In this document: positions 35,605 to 44,389 of the stretch, piece after piece
How positions within the stretch are numbered: position 1 is the stretch's first letter
Layout: each line of letters starts with the position of its first letter
Source: Pseudomonas mendocina
GTDB lineage: Bacteria; Pseudomonadota; Gammaproteobacteria; Pseudomonadales; Pseudomonadaceae
Direction: 5' to 3'
NCBI GenBank assembly: GCA_037482215.1
Contig: CP148074.1
Coordinates: forward strand, 3,038,001-3,102,000
DNA length: 64,000 nt
Notes under the pieces: model-generated
What the model was told of the DNA's origin: nothing
Databases searched by the model: none
Seen by the model: the letters and a program-made list of their open reading frames with translations, nothing else
Position numbers and translations under genes: made by a program

Positions 35605-36420
35605 TCAATGTGCCTGCCCAGCAGACATATTCCGGGTCGCTCCGCTGGCAATCAACTCGGCCAATGCGGCCACATCCAGCAGTGCACACATATGCTCAAT
35701 CACTGTACCGGCAAGCCAAGGCCGCTGCGTGCGCTGGCTACGCCATTTAACCTCATCAGGGTCTATGCGAATGGAGCGGCTGACTTGATGCACGGCCAAC
35801 CCCCACTCATAGCCCCCCACAGAAATCACATACTGCAAATTGTCGCGAAACTCGTCGCGGTAGCGGTCAGGCATCACCCAGCGTGCCGTATCCACCACTT
35901 TCAGGTTGCCTGCCTGGGACGGCAGGATACCGAGAAACCAGTTCGGCTGGCCGAATAAAGGTGTCAGCTCCTGTCCCTCAAGGGGATAGATAGAACCCAA
36001 CGACACCAGAGGCACAGCCAGGGTTAGCCCCGCCACATCAAATAACAAACACTCAAAAGGCCCATCAGCCCATGCCGGGCGCTGCCCCTTCTGCACAACA
36101 GGCATCGATTGCTCGTCAAGCTTCACCAGCGTAACCCGTTCTTCACGGATTACAGGTGCTTCAATCGGCGCAGGCGCAACAAGCGCAATTTGCGGCGCAG
36201 GAGCAACTGGCTCCTGAACTGTCAGATTAGCTGGGACTGACAGGGAGTGTAAGCGGGAATCGCGCACCTGCTCTTCCAGCACAGCCAGCTCAAACTCATC
36301 AGCGCTGACACTGGAGCTCTCAACGACGGGCAACTCTTCAGTCGCCTCTTGCAACAGATCGTCCAAATAGGACTGCAAGGCCAGTTGAGTACGGGTGGCG
36401 GTGGCAAGTGGACGGCTCAT
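35605..36420 (-). CDS. CheW-domain protein ParP (chemotaxis array positioning)
   Basis: A 271-residue protein with an N-terminal helical part (about 1-50), a Pro/Ala-rich linker (about 70-100) and a C-terminal CheW-like domain (about 120-255, FECLLFDVAGLTLAVPLVSLGSIYPL...). This is the layout of ParP, which binds the ParA-like ParC and CheA/receptors to place arrays at the cell pole. The start at 36420 has AGGTTG about 8 bp upstream; a TTG seven codons back is possible. A sigma-28-like promoter lies 32-60 bp ahead. It directly follows the parA gene, as in other polar-flagellated gamma-proteobacteria. Confidence 0.85.
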   Translation of the reverse strand: MSRPLATATRTQLALQSYLDDLLQEATEELPVVESSSVSADEFELAVLEEQVRDSRLHSLSVPANLTVQEPVAPAPQIALVAPAPIEAPVIREERVTLVKLDEQSMPVVQKGQRPAWADGPFECLLFDVAGLTLAVPLVSLGSIYPLEGQELTPLFGQPNWFLGILPSQAGNLKVVDTARWVMPDRYRDEFRDNLQYVISVGGYEWGLAVHQVSRSIRIDPDEVKWRSQRTQRPWLAGTVIEHMCALLDVAALAELIASGATRNMSAGQAH

Positions 36421-36451
36421 GGGCACAACCTGAAATGACAAAGTCTAGAGG

Positions 36452-36480
36452 CTATCGGCCGACTCTGTGTCTGACTTGAG
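36452..36480 (-). promoter_or_regulatory. Sigma-28 (FliA)-like promoter before parP
   Basis: On the minus strand CTCAAG (ending at 36480) is followed after 15-16 bp by GCCGATAG (36459-36452), 7 of 8 matches to the FliA -10 GCCGATAA. The start codon of parP lies 32 bp further on, so the last genes of the cluster can be read from here as class IV flagellar genes. Confidence 0.6.
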
Positions 36481-36507
36481 TCTAACTGCAATTTACACCT
36501 GTGCATT

Positions 36508-37296
36508 TCAAGCGACCTGTGTAGCCAGCGGCTGCGACAGCAGATGCTTAAGCAAAGCACGGTAGGCAATCACGCCGCGGCTGTTCTTGTCATACTGCGA
36601 CGGTGTACGCCCTGCCCGACTGGCATCGCGCAAACGCGTGTCAACAGGAATATAGGCCTGCCATAGCTGCTGCGGAAATGCCTCATGCAATACCCGCAAT
36701 GTACCCAAAGATGCCTGCGTACGACGGTCGAACAGCGTTGGCACAATGGTGTAAGGCAGCGCCTGGCGCCGTGAACGATTGATCATCTCAAGCGTATTGA
36801 CCATACGCTCCAAGCCCTTGACCGCGAGAAACTCAGTCTGCACCGGGATCACCAATTGCTGACTTGCAGCCAGGGCATTGACCATTAACACTCCCAGCAA
36901 AGGCGGACTGTCGATAATCGCGTGGTCAAACTCCTGCCACAGCTGAGCCAAACTTTTTGAAATAACCAGTCCCAAGCCATTTTGCCCGGGTGATTGCCGC
37001 TCCAACGTGGCCAACGCAGTGCTAGAAGGGAGCAGCGATATTTGTTCATGACTGGTGGGCAGCAGCAGACTTTTCGGTAGTCCCTCCGGGACGCTGCCAT
37101 TGTGCTGAAACAGATCAAAACAGCTGCGCTCCAAGGTATCCGGGTCATGCCCGAAATAACTGGTCATCGAGCCGTGCGGATCGAGATCAACCACGACCAC
37201 ACGGCGGCCGGCATCCGCCAGCAACCCTGCCAGCGCAATGGATGTGGTGGTCTTACCGACTCCACCTTTTTGATTGGCTACTGCCCAGACTTTCAT
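36508..37296 (-). CDS. ParA-family ATPase of the chemotaxis cluster (ParC type)
   Basis: A 262-residue P-loop ATPase of the MinD/ParA superfamily. The deviant Walker A is ANQKGGVGKTTTSIALAGLLADAG and the Walker A' region VVVVDLDPHG. It lies between motD and parP. Orthologues (ParC in Vibrio, PA1462 group) form a polar gradient or focus that recruits ParP and the chemotaxis arrays. It is not the chromosome-segregation ParA, because no parB is adjacent. Confidence 0.88.
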   Translation of the reverse strand: MKVWAVANQKGGVGKTTTSIALAGLLADAGRRVVVVDLDPHGSMTSYFGHDPDTLERSCFDLFQHNGSVPEGLPKSLLLPTSHEQISLLPSSTALATLERQSPGQNGLGLVISKSLAQLWQEFDHAIIDSPPLLGVLMVNALAASQQLVIPVQTEFLAVKGLERMVNTLEMINRSRRQALPYTIVPTLFDRRTQASLGTLRVLHEAFPQQLWQAYIPVDTRLRDASRAGRTPSQYDKNSRGVIAYRALLKHLLSQPLATQVA

Positions 37297-37348
37297 CGTT
37301 TTCTTCCTCCCGGCGTGGCAACTGCCAGTCCGAGATCAACGCCCCGTT

Positions 37349-38215
37349 TCAGAGGGCTGGCGACGGTGAATTGACGACTCCCGCCTGCGGGAGTGTTGTT
37401 GCAGGCACTGGTGCAGGTTGCGTGCCAGCCTGAGGGTTGCTCGGTGTTTTACTACTTTGCGTATCGTCAGCCTTGGTTTGTCGGCGGCGTACGTCCACAT
37501 CCCTGGAGATCACCAGCACAACCCGGCGATTACGCGCTCGCCCAGCCACGGTTTCGTTAGGCGCCACCGGCTGGAACTCGCCGTAACCCACAGCAGCCAT
37601 ACGCGACGGATTTACACCATCCATTGCCAGCATACGCACCACACTGGCCGCACGGGCAGTGGACAGCTCCCAGTTGGTTGGATAAGCCGCCGTCTGAATC
37701 GGCTGGTTATCGGTAAAGCCTTCAACCTGAATGGGGTTCTCGTAGGGCGCCAGAATTTTGGCAACGCGCTCGATAATATCGAAGGCCGCATTATTGGGGA
37801 CCGCATCGCCACTACCAAAGAGCAGGCTAGAACTCAGCTCGATTTCGATCCAGGTTTCACTGCCACTGATTTTCAACTGGTCAGAATTGATCAGATCACC
37901 GAAGGCATCCTTCACACTCTGAGTAATACGCTCCAGAGAGTCCCCTTGTGACGGGTGACTTTCATCAACCAATGAACGATCCGGCTCCGTGGTTCGCGGA
38001 CGCTCGTCACCTACAGGAATGGGCTTGATCGCACGATCAGGCTCAGTGAATACGCCTGTAAGTGAGTCGGAGAGAATCTTGTACTTGCCTTCATTGATGG
38101 ATGAAATCGAGTACATGACCACAAAAAAAGCGAACAACAAGGTTATGAAGTCAGCGTATGAAACCAACCACCGCTCGTGGTTTTCATGCTCTTCTTGCTG
38201 GCGTCTGCGAGCCAT
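37349..38215 (-). CDS. motD: Flagellar motor stator protein MotD
   Basis: MotB-like stator subunit, 288 residues. The single N-terminal helix contains the proton/ion-conducting Asp (WLVSYADFITLLFAFFVVMYS, D22). A plug region and an OmpA-type peptidoglycan-binding domain (about 120-250, QVEGFTDNQPIQTAAYPTNWELSTARA in parts) follow, then a Pro/Thr-rich tail. With MotC it makes the second stator set known in Pseudomonas. Confidence 0.93.
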   Translation of the reverse strand: MARRRQQEEHENHERWLVSYADFITLLFAFFVVMYSISSINEGKYKILSDSLTGVFTEPDRAIKPIPVGDERPRTTEPDRSLVDESHPSQGDSLERITQSVKDAFGDLINSDQLKISGSETWIEIELSSSLLFGSGDAVPNNAAFDIIERVAKILAPYENPIQVEGFTDNQPIQTAAYPTNWELSTARAASVVRMLAMDGVNPSRMAAVGYGEFQPVAPNETVAGRARNRRVVLVISRDVDVRRRQTKADDTQSSKTPSNPQAGTQPAPVPATTLPQAGVVNSPSPAL

Positions 38216-38227
38216 AGCAACTCCCCA

Positions 38228-38968
38228 TCAGTCCATGAAGCCTTGCAGCTTAAGTTCGATGGAGCGAGGGTTTTCCCCTTCAGCAATGGACAAAATGCCT
38301 TCAAGCAGCATTTCCCGATAACGGGACTGACGCTGCACGACCGACTTGAGTTTATTGGCCACTGGCAACAGCAGCAGGTTAGCAATACCCACACCGTAAA
38401 TAGTCGCAACAAATGCAACGGCAATACCGTTACCGAGCATAGCTGGATCAGCTAAGTTGCCCATTACATGGATCAGGCCCATCACTGCCCCGATGATACC
38501 GATGGTCGGAGCATAACCACCCATGCATTCAAACACCTTGGCAGCCTGAAGATCGCGCCCTTCTTGGGTATACAGATCGACCTCAAGAATGCTGCGAATG
38601 GCCTCAGGCTCTGCACCATCAACCAGCAACTGTAAGCCCTTACGGGCGTATGGGTCCGCTTCTGAATCCGCGACTGCTTCCAGCCCTAACAGCCCCTCCT
38701 TACGCGCCGTCATACTCCAGCCCACCACGCGATTAATACCGCCGGGTAAATCAATATGAGGGGTAAAGAAAATCCAGCCGATGATAGACAGCGCCCGCTT
38801 GAACACGGACATCGGGGTTTGCAGCAGTGCCGCCCCCAATGTACCGCCAATCACGATCAAGGCCGCCGGGCCGTTGAGCAATGCCGAGATATGCCCGCCT
38901 TCTAGGTAGTTACCACCCAGAATTGCAACAAAGGCCAGAATGAACCCGATGATGCTCAATACATCCAT
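38228..38968 (-). CDS. motC: Flagellar motor stator protein MotC
   Basis: MotA-like stator subunit, 246 residues and four helices, with the long cytoplasmic loop between helices 2 and 3 that contacts FliG (EGLLGLEAVADSEADPYARKGLQLLVDGAEPEAI in parts). The C-terminal helices carry PTIGIIGAVMGLIHVMGNL. Its start overlaps the cheB stop by one base and it lies 12 bp before motD, so CheB, MotC and MotD are made together. Confidence 0.94.
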   Translation of the reverse strand: MDVLSIIGFILAFVAILGGNYLEGGHISALLNGPAALIVIGGTLGAALLQTPMSVFKRALSIIGWIFFTPHIDLPGGINRVVGWSMTARKEGLLGLEAVADSEADPYARKGLQLLVDGAEPEAIRSILEVDLYTQEGRDLQAAKVFECMGGYAPTIGIIGAVMGLIHVMGNLADPAMLGNGIAVAFVATIYGVGIANLLLLPVANKLKSVVQRQSRYREMLLEGILSIAEGENPRSIELKLQGFMD

Positions 38969-40110
38969 CAGGAACAGGCCTCCGCCAGATACCGGCCCAT
39001 GTCATCCAATGAATAAACCGCGTCGGCCAGGTTGGCTTTGACCACGGCCATTGGCATGCCATAAATCACACAACTGGCTTCATCCTGCGCCCACACTTGG
39101 CTTCCGCCCTGTTTCAGCAAGCGAGCACCTTCACGTCCATCGGCCCCCATACCGGTCAGCACAACAGCCAGGACCTTGTCACCGTATGACTTGGCAGCCG
39201 AGGCAAAGGTAATGTCGACACAAGGTTTGTAATTAAGGCGCTCATCGCCGGGGTGGATTTTCACTACGCCACGGGCGTCGATCATCATCTGCTTGCCCCC
39301 AGGCGCCAACAACGCCAAACCGGGGCGCACTACATCACCATCTTCAGCCTCTTTAACGCTGATGCGGCACAGCTTATCTAGGCGCTCTGCGAAAGCTTTG
39401 GTAAAGGCTGCAGGCATGTGCTGGATCAGAACAATCGGCGCAGGAAAGCTGGCCGGCAACTGTGTCAAAACCCGCTGCAATGCAACAGGCCCGCCGGTCG
39501 AAGTACCAATAGCCACCAGTTTGTAGGACCTGCGTTTAGGCGCAGGGCTATTAGCAGGAGCATTGCTACCTTGAGCCGCTGCGGCAGGCGCAGCCGTTGT
39601 GCGAGGCGCACTTGTTGTCGGTGCTGGGCGAGGGCCCAGACGACTACCAGTACCGACAGTTGAAGCCGGTGTGGGTGCCGACGAACTCAGGGATGAACTG
39701 AGGCCACGGCGGTTACTGCGGGAAATGGTATTGATCTTTTCGCACAGCAGTTGCTTAACCCGCTCCGGGTTACGGGAAATATCCTCGAAGTTCTTCGGCA
39801 AAAAATCGACAGCACCGGCCTCAAGGGCGTCCAGCGTTACCCGGGCACCCTCATGTGTCAGTGAGGAGAACATCAATACCGGCGTCGGGCAGCGCTGCAT
39901 AATGTTACGTACAGCGGTGATGCCGTCCATGGTCGGCATCTCATAGTCCATGGTGATGACATCCGGCCTCAGCTCAAGGGCCTGATCAATGGCCTCACGG
40001 CCATTAGTAGCAGTGCCTACAACCTGAATGTTCGGATCAGTTGAAAGGATCTCCGACACACGCCGACGGAAAAAACCGGAGTCATCAACTACCAGCACCT
40101 TAACAGCCAT
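38968..40110 (-). CDS. cheB: Chemotaxis response regulator protein-glutamate methylesterase CheB
   Basis: Removes methyl groups from receptors and deamidates Gln residues. The 380-residue protein has a receiver domain ([13 protein letters not shown]..., phospho-Asp in [12 protein letters not shown]), an unusually long Ala/Pro/Ser/Thr linker (about 140-190), and the methylesterase domain with catalytic Ser in [11 protein letters not shown], His in LIQHMPAAF and Asp in [10 protein letters not shown]. The start at 40110 has GGGAG 6 bp upstream. Confidence 0.95.
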   Translation of the reverse strand: MAVKVLVVDDSGFFRRRVSEILSTDPNIQVVGTATNGREAIDQALELRPDVITMDYEMPTMDGITAVRNIMQRCPTPVLMFSSLTHEGARVTLDALEAGAVDFLPKNFEDISRNPERVKQLLCEKINTISRSNRRGLSSSLSSSAPTPASTVGTGSRLGPRPAPTTSAPRTTAAPAAAAQGSNAPANSPAPKRRSYKLVAIGTSTGGPVALQRVLTQLPASFPAPIVLIQHMPAAFTKAFAERLDKLCRISVKEAEDGDVVRPGLALLAPGGKQMMIDARGVVKIHPGDERLNYKPCVDITFASAAKSYGDKVLAVVLTGMGADGREGARLLKQGGSQVWAQDEASCVIYGMPMAVVKANLADAVYSLDDMGRYLAEACS

Positions 40111-40155
40111 AAATACTCCCAAACGGTGCAACTAATACCTCTGCACCGCAAACAA

Positions 40156-42366
40156 TCAGATACGTCGAGCGTAACGTTTAAGCATGCTGGGGACATCAAG
40201 GATCAGGGCAATACGGCCGTCACCGGTAATGGTTGCACCAGACATACCCGGCGTACCCTGCAACATTTTGCCCAGTGGTTTAATGACCACTTCTTCCTGC
40301 CCGACCAATTGATCGACAACAAAACCAATACGCTGACTGCCCACCGTGAGGATGACTACGTGACCTTCCCTCTGCTCCTCATGCGCAGCGCCATTAACTA
40401 ACCAACGCTTGAGGTAGAACAGCGGCAGGGCCTTATCACGAACGATCACCACTTCCTGACCGTCCACCACGTTGGTACGGGACAGGTCCAGATGGAAAAT
40501 TTCGTTGACGTTCACCAGCGGGAAAGCGAACGCCTGGTTACCCAGCATCACCATCAGCGTTGGCATGATCGCCAATGTCAGCGGCACCTTAATGACGATC
40601 TTGGAGCCCTGGCCCTTGCTGGAGTAGACATTGACTGTGCCGTTGAGCTGGGAAATCTTGGTTTTCACCACGTCCATGCCCACACCACGCCCCGACACAT
40701 CGGAAATCTCAGTTTTGGTCGAGAAGCCCGGCGCGAAGATCAGGTTGTAGCACTCAAAGTCGCTCAATCGTTCGGCGGCGTCTTTGTCCAGCATGCCTTT
40801 CTCAACCGCTTTGGCACGCAGGATATTGGCATCCATACCTTTACCATCGTCAGAGATGGTCAGCAGGATGTGGTCGCCTTCTTGTTCGGCTGCCAGCACG
40901 ACCTTGCCACTGCGAGACTTGCCGGACGCTTCACGCTCTTCCGGGGTTTCAATGCCGTGGTCAACCGCGTTGCGAACCAAGTGCACCAGCGGATCGGCCA
41001 GCGCTTCAACCAGGTTTTTGTCCAGATCGGTTTCTTCACCGACCAGTTCCAGGTTGATCTCTTTTTTAAGGTTACGAGCCAAGTCGCGAACCAGGCGCGG
41101 GAAGCGGCCGAATACTTTCTTGATCGGCTGCATACGCGTCTTCATCACTGCCGTTTGCAAATCGGCAGTCACCACGTCAAGGTTCGAAACGGCCTTGGAC
41201 ATGGCTTCATCCGAGCTGCTAGCCCCCAACCGAACCAAGCGGTTACGCACCAGCACAAGCTCGCCAACCATGTTCATGATTTCATCGAGGCGTGCAGTAT
41301 CCACGCGAACAGTCGTTTCTGCCTCGGTTGCGTGAGCCGCTTTGTCGGCAGGCGCAGCAGCGGGCGCAGGCGCTTTGGCTGGAGCTACTTTTGCAGGAGC
41401 AGGCTTGGCTGCAGGTGCAGGTGCAGGTGCCGCCTTGACCGGTTCGGCAGGTTTAACAGGCTCTGCAGCCTTGGCAGCAGGAGCTACGGTACTAGCCGGT
41501 GCAGCAGTATCAGCCTCGCCGAATTTACCCTTGCCGTGCAGTTGGTCCAGCAGCGCTTCAAATTCATCATCGGTGATGTTGTCGCTAGCTGGCTCACTAG
41601 CCACAGGCGTAGGTGCCACAGCTTGCGGTGAGAATTGGCCCTTGCCGTGCAACTGGTCCAGCAATGACTCGAACTCATCGTCCGTAATCTCATCGCCACT
41701 TGCAGCAGGCTGCTCGGGTGCAGGTGTCACTGCTTGGGCAGAGAACTGACCTTTGCCATGCAACTGATCCAACAGCGATTCGAACTCGTCGTCAGTAATT
41801 TCATCGTTGCCTGCAGCGGCAGCGGCCTGACTGGCTGACTCATCAAGCGCGCCCAAAAGCTGTTCGAACTCACTGTCGGTAATGTCCTCCACAGGAGATT
41901 CCGCTACAACAGCAACGGGCTCAGGCTCGGGTTCTGCCACAACTTCTTCTTGCGCAGGCGCTGCCTCCTCTGAATCGCCAGGTTTAGCCAAGCGTGCCAA
42001 TGCCTCAAGCAGCTCAGGCGAGGCCGGTGTCAGATCGGTGCGCTCGCGCACCTCGGCAAACATACCGTTAACAGCGTCCAGTGCTTCCAGCACCACATCC
42101 ATGAGAGCGGAGTCGACACGACGTTCGCCCTTGCGAAGGATGTCAAAAACGTTTTCTGCAACATGGCAGCATTCGACCAGCTCATTGAGCTGGAGAAAAC
42201 CCGCGCCACCTTTAACGGTGTGAAAACCACGAAAGATGGCATTGAGCAGATCCATGTCGTCCGGACGACTTTCCAGCTCTACCAGCTGCTCGGACAATTG
42301 TTCAAGAATCTCGCCGGCCTCCACCAGGAAGTCCTGGAGGATCTCTTCATCGGCGCCAAAGCTCAT
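40156..42366 (-). CDS. cheA: Chemotaxis histidine kinase CheA
   Basis: Autophosphorylates in response to receptors and passes phosphate to CheY and CheB. The 736-residue protein has a P1 HPt domain with FHTVKGGAGF (H49), a long acidic then Ala/Pro-rich linker (about 130-345), dimerisation P3 (RLDEIMNMVGELVLVRNRL), an ATP-binding P4 (N-box LVRNAVDHGIE, G boxes DDGKGMD and GRGVGMDVV), and a CheW-like P5 (about 600-736). The linker carries three near-identical ITDDEFESLLDQLHGKG units spaced exactly 37 residues (about 188-282), plus a degenerate fourth (about 161-172). Confidence 0.96.
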   Translation of the reverse strand: MSFGADEEILQDFLVEAGEILEQLSEQLVELESRPDDMDLLNAIFRGFHTVKGGAGFLQLNELVECCHVAENVFDILRKGERRVDSALMDVVLEALDAVNGMFAEVRERTDLTPASPELLEALARLAKPGDSEEAAPAQEEVVAEPEPEPVAVVAESPVEDITDSEFEQLLGALDESASQAAAAAGNDEITDDEFESLLDQLHGKGQFSAQAVTPAPEQPAASGDEITDDEFESLLDQLHGKGQFSPQAVAPTPVASEPASDNITDDEFEALLDQLHGKGKFGEADTAAPASTVAPAAKAAEPVKPAEPVKAAPAPAPAAKPAPAKVAPAKAPAPAAAPADKAAHATEAETTVRVDTARLDEIMNMVGELVLVRNRLVRLGASSSDEAMSKAVSNLDVVTADLQTAVMKTRMQPIKKVFGRFPRLVRDLARNLKKEINLELVGEETDLDKNLVEALADPLVHLVRNAVDHGIETPEEREASGKSRSGKVVLAAEQEGDHILLTISDDGKGMDANILRAKAVEKGMLDKDAAERLSDFECYNLIFAPGFSTKTEISDVSGRGVGMDVVKTKISQLNGTVNVYSSKGQGSKIVIKVPLTLAIMPTLMVMLGNQAFAFPLVNVNEIFHLDLSRTNVVDGQEVVIVRDKALPLFYLKRWLVNGAAHEEQREGHVVILTVGSQRIGFVVDQLVGQEEVVIKPLGKMLQGTPGMSGATITGDGRIALILDVPSMLKRYARRI
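41518..41805 (-). repeat. Tandem 111-bp repeats inside cheA (37-residue period)
   Basis: Three consecutive copies of a 111-bp unit encode D-E/N-I-T-D-D-E-F-E-S/A-L-L-D-Q-L-H-G-K-G-Q/K-F with variable Pro/Ala spacers. The core is strictly conserved while the spacers vary, and a fourth degenerate unit lies upstream in the protein. Confidence 0.85.
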
Positions 42367-42377
42367 AAGGGTTACTC

Positions 42378-43166
42378 CTAAAATCCCAGGCTGGAAAGCA
42401 GATCGTCGACATCATCCTGACTCGATGCGACGTCTTCACGCTTATCGGCATTAATCTGCGGACCTTCACCTTGAGAAGGTTTTTTTAGTTGTTCCTGTTC
42501 CGCGCGCAGCAACTCATAGTTGTGCTCAATACCGGCGAACTGGTCGACTTGGCTGGCCATGATCACCAGCTTCAGCAGGTTCTGCTCAACCTCTGTCACC
42601 AGTTGCGTAACGCGTTTGATGACTTGGCCGGTCAGGTCCTGATAGTCCTGAGCCAGCAAAATATCGTTCAGATTGCTGGATACGGTGTGGTTATCCCGAA
42701 CGCTACGCGCCAAGAACTGATCAACCCGCTTAGCCAGATCACGAAAGCCTTCTGCGTTCATTTCACGACGCATGAAACGCCCCCAGTCCTCGCTCAAGCT
42801 CTTAGCTTCATCGGCTATGTCGTTAAGCACTGGAGCGCTTTCCTCAACCAGATCCATAGTGCGATTGGCTGCGTTTTCAGTCATCGTCACTACGTAGTTG
42901 AGGCGCTCGGTTGCATCAGTGATCTGAGAAATTTCTGTGGCGTACGGAACCCGTGGATCAATTTGAAAATTGACGATGGAGTTGTGCAGCTCACGCGTCA
43001 ATTTGCCGACTTCGTGGTAAAGACCACGGTCACGCGCCTTATTAAGCTCGTGAATCAGCTGGACCGCATCGCCGAACTTACCCTGCTCAAGGCTTTCAAC
43101 CAATTGCCGGGCATTTTGTTTCAAGGTCGACTCAAGTTCGCCTTGCACGGAGTCTTTATTTTCCAT
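42378..43166 (-). CDS. cheZ: CheY-P phosphatase CheZ
   Basis: Dephosphorylates CheY-P to end the tumble/reversal signal. The 262-residue protein is a long helical hairpin with the catalytic region ILLAQDYQDLTGQVIKR (Asp and Gln). The C-terminal CheY-binding peptide is DDVDDLLSSLGF. It lies between cheY and cheA, 11 bp before cheA. Confidence 0.95.
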   Translation of the reverse strand: MENKDSVQGELESTLKQNARQLVESLEQGKFGDAVQLIHELNKARDRGLYHEVGKLTRELHNSIVNFQIDPRVPYATEISQITDATERLNYVVTMTENAANRTMDLVEESAPVLNDIADEAKSLSEDWGRFMRREMNAEGFRDLAKRVDQFLARSVRDNHTVSSNLNDILLAQDYQDLTGQVIKRVTQLVTEVEQNLLKLVIMASQVDQFAGIEHNYELLRAEQEQLKKPSQGEGPQINADKREDVASSQDDVDDLLSSLGF

Positions 43167-43185
43167 AGCAGCCTCATGCCGAACC

Positions 43186-43572
43186 TCAGCCGTTGACCCG
43201 TTCGAAAATCTTTTCGATCTTCTCTTTCAGGACCTGCGCTGTGAAAGGTTTGACCACATAGCCATTTACCCCGGCTTGGGCCGCTTCAATGATCTGATCA
43301 CGCTTGGCTTCAGCAGTAACCATCAGCACTGGCATGGACTTTAGACGGTCGTCTGCACGCACTGCGCGCAGCAGGTCAATGCCGGTCATTCCAGGCATGT
43401 TCCAGTCCGTTACCAGAAAATCGAAATTGCCGCTTTGCAGCATCGGCAACGCAGTGGTGCCATCGTCCGCTTCTGCAGTGTTGGTGAACCCCAAATCACG
43501 CAGGAGGTTCTTAATGATCCGTCGCATCGTCGAAAAATCGTCAACGATGAGGATTTTCATATTCTTGTCCAA
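43186..43572 (-). CDS. cheY: Chemotaxis response regulator CheY
   Basis: Single-domain receiver that binds FliM when phosphorylated and reverses the motor. Acidic pocket IVDD, phospho-Asp in [10 protein letters not shown], switch Thr/Ala in VTAEAK, Lys in VVKPF. Two starts compete. The ATG at 43560 gives the textbook 124 residues, but the only good ribosome site (GGAGGT) is 16 bases from it and 4 from a TTG at 43572. I give the TTG start (128 residues, (M)DKNMKILIV). Confidence 0.93.
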   Translation of the reverse strand: MDKNMKILIVDDFSTMRRIIKNLLRDLGFTNTAEADDGTTALPMLQSGNFDFLVTDWNMPGMTGIDLLRAVRADDRLKSMPVLMVTAEAKRDQIIEAAQAGVNGYVVKPFTAQVLKEKIEKIFERVNG

Positions 43573-43642
43573 GTCGACCTCCGTACAGTCCCAAACGCAC
43601 TCAGCATTCTGTTTGCGCTTTTAATCGTGAAACCGGCTTTAT

Positions 43643-44389
43643 TCAATGTGCGCGCCAGTCGCTCAGGCGAGCCCGCAAACGCGCAGCACATTGACTGTGT
43701 AACTGGCTAACACGCGACTCACTCACGCCCAGCACTTCACCGATCTCTTTAAGGTTCAATTCTTCGTCGTAATAAAGTGCAAGAACCAGTCGCTCACGCT
43801 CCGGCAGGTTGGCAATGGCATCCGCCAGTGCTGCCTGGAATCGCTCATCTTCCAGATCACGCGAGGGTTCATGGTTGGTGTTGCTAGCGTCTTCGGACAT
43901 CCCCCCATGTTCACCGTCCTGCAACAGGTCATCAAAACTGAACAAACGGCTGCCCAAAGTGTCGCCAAGAATGCCGTAGTAATCTTCGAGACTCAATTGG
44001 AGTTCGGCAGCAACTTCCTGATCTTTAGCATCACGGCCTGTTCTAGCCTCAACTTTTCGTATGGCATCACTGACCATACGGCTGTTGCGGTGCACCGAAC
44101 GTGGCGCCCAGTCGCCCTTGCGCACCTCATCCAGCATGGAGCCACGAATGCGAATACCGGCAAATGTTTCGAAACTGGCGCCCTTAGTCGCATCATATTT
44201 TTGCGCAGCTTCCAGCAGGCCAATCATACCGGCCTGAATCAAGTCATCGACTTGTACGCTGGCTGGCAGACGCCCCAACATGTGGTAAGCAATGCGCTTT
44301 ACCAGGGGCGCATAGCGCTCCACCAACTGATATTTGGAGTCCTGAGCCTGCGCTTTACTGTACATACGAAGACCCGAAGCAACTGTCAT
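43643..44389 (-). CDS. fliA: RNA polymerase sigma factor FliA (sigma-28)
   Basis: Transcribes late flagellar genes such as flagellin and chemotaxis genes. The 248-residue protein has region 2 (LVKRIAYHMLGRLPASVQVDDLIQAGMIGLLEAA in parts, RIRGSMLDEVRKGDW), region 3 and region 4 (LKEIGEVLGVSESRVSQLHSQ). The start overlaps fleN by 4 bp. Two candidate target promoters with its consensus are seen in this window (before parP and before the second fliK). Confidence 0.96.
   Translation of the reverse strand: MTVASGLRMYSKAQAQDSKYQLVERYAPLVKRIAYHMLGRLPASVQVDDLIQAGMIGLLEAAQKYDATKGASFETFAGIRIRGSMLDEVRKGDWAPRSVHRNSRMVSDAIRKVEARTGRDAKDQEVAAELQLSLEDYYGILGDTLGSRLFSFDDLLQDGEHGGMSEDASNTNHEPSRDLEDERFQAALADAIANLPERERLVLALYYDEELNLKEIGEVLGVSESRVSQLHSQCAARLRARLSDWRAH

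Noticed and set aside
41518..41805. Regular repeats that could suggest a CRISPR-like array
   Set aside because: The 111-bp repeats are in frame inside cheA and encode a conserved peptide; no cas gene and no short palindromic repeats.
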